Of a stretch of DNA of 64,000 nucleotides, positions 59,766 to 64,000 are shown piece after piece. The notes below the pieces were generated by a model. The model was not told the DNA's origin, ran no database searches, and saw only the letters and a list, made by a program, of their open reading frames with translations. The translations under genes and the position numbers were made by a program. The stretch's first letter is position 1. The number at the start of each line of letters is the position of its first letter. Source of the stretch: Pontederia crassipes (Eukaryota > Streptophyta > Magnoliopsida > Commelinales > Pontederiaceae); NCBI GenBank assembly GCA_030549335.1, contig CM060190.1, forward strand, positions 65,238,118 through 65,302,117. Reading direction: 5' to 3'.

Positions 59766-62700
59766 ATGTCTGGAGGCATAGCGCGCGGAAGGCTTGGCGC
59801 AAGAATCACCCTCACGTTCGTTTCCCTTTCTCCTTCTCTTCTATCTACTCCTCTCCCATTCCCTCCTCTTCCCCTGTGCCCTTATCGCTAATTCAATCTC
59901 TTCGTCGATAGGGCTTCGTCGCCAAACCTGAGACGCTGCCCGATGGCTCGGTGAACCTCATGACTTGGCACTGCACCATCCCCGGCAAACAAGGGGTAAC
60001 AACAACCTCTTCTTCCTTTTCTCACCGTTGTTAATTTAGCTTGTTTTCTTTCTTTTGATTTGGTTTTGTGGTCTTTGGGGCATATAGTCGAACATGCTAC
60101 CGACATTGGGGATTTACAGTCGGACTTAATTTTATCGGCTCTCCTCTTTTAAACGACTAGTGTTGCTGGGTGTATTCTGCTGTTGACTTTTGTTCGTGGA
60201 TTGGATCAAATTGTGCTTCTTACACAGCCTTTGTACTAGAGATAATACAGAATGATCCTAGAGCTGTATCTATACTATACTGCTACTACTATGATCGTGG
60301 GAGGATAATGATCCGTCACCTGAGATGGGTATTGTATATCCTTTTAGCAATAATATGGTAAATAAATTAGAGCCATGGAACGTTAAAAAATAAAATTGTT
60401 GATTTCACCTGTAAATCATGGATTTCTAATTATGCTTAAGAAATTTAGTTTCTTACGTGAAAAGTGTTCTTGATTTCTCGTCAAGGAATGACCATCAAAT
60501 GGATAGTCATTTTTGGCTTGTTTAGGGCAAGTTTATTGACGGCGGTGAGAATGATGTAAATGCACCAAAAAAGATAAAATACTAACCAGAAAAGAAGATG
60601 TGACCAAACTACTACTACAACAACAACAAAGCCTTATCCCACTAGATGGGGTCGGCTACATGGATCATACGACGCTTCGTTGATCCATGTTCATGAGATT
60701 CGACAGCGTTTTACGCTGGTTGTCGGGGTCTGACACAACCCTCCTCCTTTATCTGGGCTTGGGACCGGCTATAAAACATAGGCGGAGTTATGTGACCAAA
60801 CTACAAAGAGATAAAATTTTGTCATCGAGCATAATTGAACAACGGAAAATAGTTTTAAATAAGTGTGAAAGGGTATTCATGTAGACAAACTAAATGCTGA
60901 TCGTTGATCTTATTTCATGTTTGGCCCTTGATATGGTTACAAGGGAGGCCCATGTACCTAATACATAGAAAAGTAAACAACAACAACAAAGCCTTATCCC
61001 ACTAGGTGGGGTCGGCTACATGGATGTGAAAAGTAAAGTAAAAAAAAAAAAAAAGATGTGACTCGAGAAGTCCAGCAATGAGGATAGAACTTGTGAACTC
61101 CCGGTTTAAGAAAAAGTTATTTGTCGCTACACCACAAACTCATTGTCGGTTCATACACATCAATGATCATTAGCTTCACATGCATGTAGAACCCTCTTTT
61201 TCACTAAGTATTACAGGAAAATTTAATTATTTGATATGCATGCTTTCTCTTTCTTTTTCTCGTCCTTTATGTCTCTTTCTTTTTCTCGTCCTTTATGGTC
61301 TATTTTTTTATCTTGCATGCTTTTCTTTGTGAAGCATTATGATCTCTATATGTATAATCTTCCAGACATGACCTGTCAAATTTTATTACTGATTTTCTTT
61401 TTTCATTAACATCCTCAAGATGTCAACTTGTTTCTAGTTAAGCTTTAGGTGTAGTTGAAGGAAAGTCTCAAGTTCTTATGTATTCATTAAGAAGCACTGG
61501 TAATTCCCTTCATATTTACTATAGCTGTTGAATAGTTTGTGAGATACACCTCATGACTAATCACAGTATATAATAAATCTTGTAAATAAAGTGTAGTTTC
61601 ATGACATTGTTCTTTGATTTGTTATCCATTTGTAGTGATTTGGTTGTCGTAATGGTCATAAATGTGTTGTATTAAAGAATTATTTCGGATAAAATAAGGC
61701 AAACATAATATATGAGTCAAATTTTCTCTTGCTTTCCTTCCAGCTTTTTCGTTTTTCACTTTGGTATTTTTCATTATAGATTTTATCCAAGAATCAATAC
61801 CCAAACCAATGTATAGCTATGTATGCATGTGTACTGGTTAAAATACCCCTTCACAGATTACAACCTGGTTAATCGTCTTTTTCCACTCTCAAAGAAAGCA
61901 GATCCATAAGCCAGATAATCGATGCATAGTTTGCGATGACAACATACATAATCTCTGATTGGATAAAAGCAGGTTGCCTTATATCCAGATAACATTCTTC
62001 TAAAAGAACAACCAGATAACATTTATTTATCTTTCCTATTCCATTTCATGCACCTATAGAAAAGATTTTAGAAGTTTTTTTTAAAATTGAAAACTTTTAT
62101 TTTTTTACAATATGATAGACCCTTTTTCCATTTTTAATAGATAGATTCTTCAATGATAAGCATGTCATCATTTATGTGTAATGCCTTATGCCGCATGAGT
62201 ATTTTCTTTTCTCTTCAACCATTTTCAGGGTAGCATTTCTGAGCTTTCAATTTATTATTTTTATTTATTATTAAACTATAATTTTGCTACAGGAATTTAA
62301 TTTGTCATTTGATATTAATTAATCTATTTACTACTACATAAGTCCTATGTTTTACTTTATGAACAATATTCCTGTTTCCTAGATCCCAGTTATAGGGGCT
62401 CCATTATGATGTTATACTGTTTGTGCTGTTTCTCTTTATCTGATGCAAAATAAATGTTCAAAGAATTGTGTTACAATTGAATGTTGCAGACTGATTGGGA
62501 GGGTGGTTATTTCCCTCTTACACTCCTTTTCAGTGAGGACTATCCCAGCAAACCTCCTAAATGCAAGTTTCCTCAGGGTTTCTTCCATCCAAATGTCTAC
62601 CCCTCAGGAACAGTATGCTTATCAATTCTTAATGAGGATAGCGTAAGTATAACAAATATTTTACATATCTACATACCTTTGGTTTTTGTGTTAACATGAC

Positions 62701-62980
62701 TGATTTTCTTTTCCAGGGATGGAGACCAGCCATTACTGTGAAACAGATTCTTGTGGGAATACAGGACTTGCTTGATCAGCCAAATCCTGCTGACCCTGCT
62801 CAGACTGATGGTTATCATCTCTTTATTCAGGTTTCTTGAACATGTCCTTCTTGAGATGCCTGCTGTATTGGATCAGTATGATTTGTTTGCAAATTGCAAT
62901 AACTCCCTTAATTTCAGGATCAGATTGAGTATAAAAAACGGGTCAGGCAGCAGGCGAAGCAGTATCCTCCATTGGTCTAG
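59766..62980 (+). CDS. SCE1: SUMO-conjugating enzyme E2 (SCE1/UBC9), first exon frameshifted
   Basis: Five exons: 59,766-59,815, 59,912-59,995, 62,490-62,642, 62,717-62,830 and 62,918-62,980. Exons 2-5 are 28, 51, 38 and 20 codons plus stop, exactly the usual plant SCE1 layout. They encode [60 protein letters not shown] (HPN motif and catalytic Cys, position 94 in the family), [20 protein letters not shown] and the C-terminus KQYPPLV. SCE1 takes SUMO from the E1 and transfers it to target lysines. Exon 1 begins MSGGIAR, but about 19 nt of the conserved segment before KAWRKNHPH are missing. Translation from the ATG therefore leaves the frame and stops in exon 2. No in-frame ATG precedes KAWRKN nearby. 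A real lesion, an assembly error and initiation elsewhere all remain possible. Intron 2 (2.5 kb) holds two SINEs. Confidence 0.85.
60613..60789 (-). mobile_element. Au-like SINE, full length, in SCE1 intron 2
   Basis: 177 bases from the (CAA)n tract through AAGCCTTATCCCACTAGATG and GGGTCGGCTACATGGATCAT to GGCTATAAAACATAGGCGGA. A 15-bp perfect target-site duplication (ATGTGACCAAACTAC) is at 60,598-60,612 and 60,790-60,804. On the minus strand, TAGCCGGTCC and GTCGAATCTC sit where Pol III A and B boxes would be; that reading is inference. Confidence 0.85.
60978..61027 (-). mobile_element. Au-like SINE, 50-bp truncated copy, in SCE1 intron 2
   Basis: Only the 3' part remains: CAACAACAACAAAGCCTTAT, CCCACTAGGTGGGGTCGGCT, ACATGGATGT. 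The 10-bp direct repeat GAAAAGTAAA at 60,968-60,977 and 61,028-61,037 is the target-site duplication. Confidence 0.75.
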
Positions 62981-63845
62981 GTAGCCAGCATTTGCCTTCT
63001 TTCATGTCCTTTGCTTCAGATCCATGAATCTTCAATCCCTTTCTGGTGATATGTGCGGGCTCAATCATATATCTGTTCAAATTTAACTGACTCGCTAAAA
63101 TATGTCTTGTCTTATTCTGTCAGGCAAAACTTCACTAGTTTCTGCCATCTAGATTATTCAAACTACATTTACCTGTTTGCACCATCGTCGTTGTTATTTA
63201 AATTTTTTGGTAATGAATGATTGTGGTTGTGGGTGCATTTCTTTAACAAATTCAGTGGTTATTGTCTCTGCAACTTTTATGATCATTGTGTTCCTTCGCC
63301 TGCATCTTCGTCTATGTGAATTAGCAGGTACCTCTTAGTTGGGATCTCAGTTTGATGGCAGAGATTCCATGAAAGTAGTAGGACGCTCAAGCAAACATGT
63401 TTGCATGTACGAAAGCAAACAATCACAAGGTAAAACTACACAGTTTTCTATGCAAAATTTAGGAGTAAATTATGTTTTATGCAACATCCATGATATATTT
63501 ATCTAGTTTGCCACCTGACAAATCGGCTAGTCCAAAGTGATGGGATTCATATTCTATTTCCAGTTGGACCGTGTGATTGCTTGGTTGTGGATCGATGATA
63601 CTGAACCTAGAAAGTGGAAAGTGTGCGTAGCTTGGGGATGCATATTTTCTTTGGTTAGCCTTTTCTTCTTACTCATCTCTTTGGAAGGCTTTGAACCTGA
63701 GAGAACATTACTCTAACCACTAAGATCCCATAACAATTAGGATATTTATGTATAAGCTTGACTAAGAATCCAAGGGCATTTTTGGTATTTTATTTCCACC
63801 TTTTGTATTTTTTTTTAAAAAAGGGTTACTTTTTATTCTCTTCAG

Positions 63846-63971
63846 CATCGTCTAAAATGGTTTGAAAGCAGAAAATGGAGCTTGCCAAAGGGAGGCAATG
63901 TGCTATGTCCTATGTGCGGAACGCAAATTCCAAAGGGATTTATGAGGTTTGAGATAATGCAATATAAATAA
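63846..63971 (+). CDS. Possible terminal coding exon of an unrecognised gene
   Basis: After a pyrimidine-rich TTTTATTCTCTTCAG acceptor, 42 codons run open to TAA at 63,969-63,971: HRLKWFESRKWSLPKGGN, then VLCPMCGTQIPKGF and MRFEIMQYK. One CxxC pair and the wording look like genuine protein. A possible upstream exon lies at about 63,350-63,428 (SSKHVCMYESKQSQ before GTAAAA). No family is recognised. It could also be alternative 3' sequence of the SCE1 transcript. Confidence 0.35.
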   Translation, partial: HRLKWFESRKWSLPKGGNVLCPMCGTQIPKGFMRFEIMQYK

Positions 63972-64000
63972 AAGATGGTTTATATTAAGAATTCAAAAGG

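Overview
This is nuclear DNA of a flowering plant. It has introns with GT/AG borders, AT-rich intergenic sequence, plant gene families (CURT1, type II MADS-box, FAR1-like, MYC-type bHLH, SUMO E2) and plant transposons of several classes. The GC-rich first exons and the overall gene style suggest a monocot. A non-grass monocot, possibly Zingiberales, is a low-confidence guess.

Three genes with recognisable function are present. (1) 2.1-5.4 kb, minus strand: a CURT1C-like thylakoid-membrane curvature protein, six coding exons, 181 aa. (2) 7.8-34.2 kb, minus strand: a SOC1/TM3-clade MIKC MADS-box gene, seven coding exons, 217 aa, with a first intron of about 25 kb. (3) 59.8-63.0 kb, plus strand: SCE1/UBC9, the SUMO-conjugating E2, five coding exons. 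Its first exon lacks about 19 nt against the conserved family N-terminus, which breaks the frame. At the right edge a possible terminal exon of an unrecognised gene is visible.

The giant MADS intron holds a decayed CACTA (En/Spm) transposon (about 12.3-27.1 kb; TNP2-like transposase and second-ORF relics). A degenerate Ty3/Gypsy retrotransposon sits inside it (17.56-22.97 kb, both LTRs, PBS, PPT). Further along are a reverse-oriented Copia integrase relic (about 30.2-30.9 kb) and a SINE. From 38.9 to 49.2 kb there is a FAR1/FRS-like relic. It is broken by a second CACTA fragment and by a 5'-truncated Copia element with a 1.1-kb 3' LTR; that element is itself invaded by an LTR-like insertion and by an inverted-repeat MITE. 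From 50 to 59.6 kb lie copies of an AT-rich dispersed repeat, a GC-rich minisatellite bounded by inverted repeats, an intronless MYC-type bHLH pseudogene and a fold-back element just upstream of SCE1. Five insertions of one Au-like SINE, each with its own target-site duplication, are scattered through introns of all three genes.

No operon, CRISPR array, defence system or other clearly new functional system was seen. The most informative oddities are the SCE1 first-exon lesion, the transposon-loaded MADS intron, the SINE series with readable target-site duplications, and several unnamed inverted-repeat elements. Genes were read by eye from splice sites and protein similarity. No search was run.
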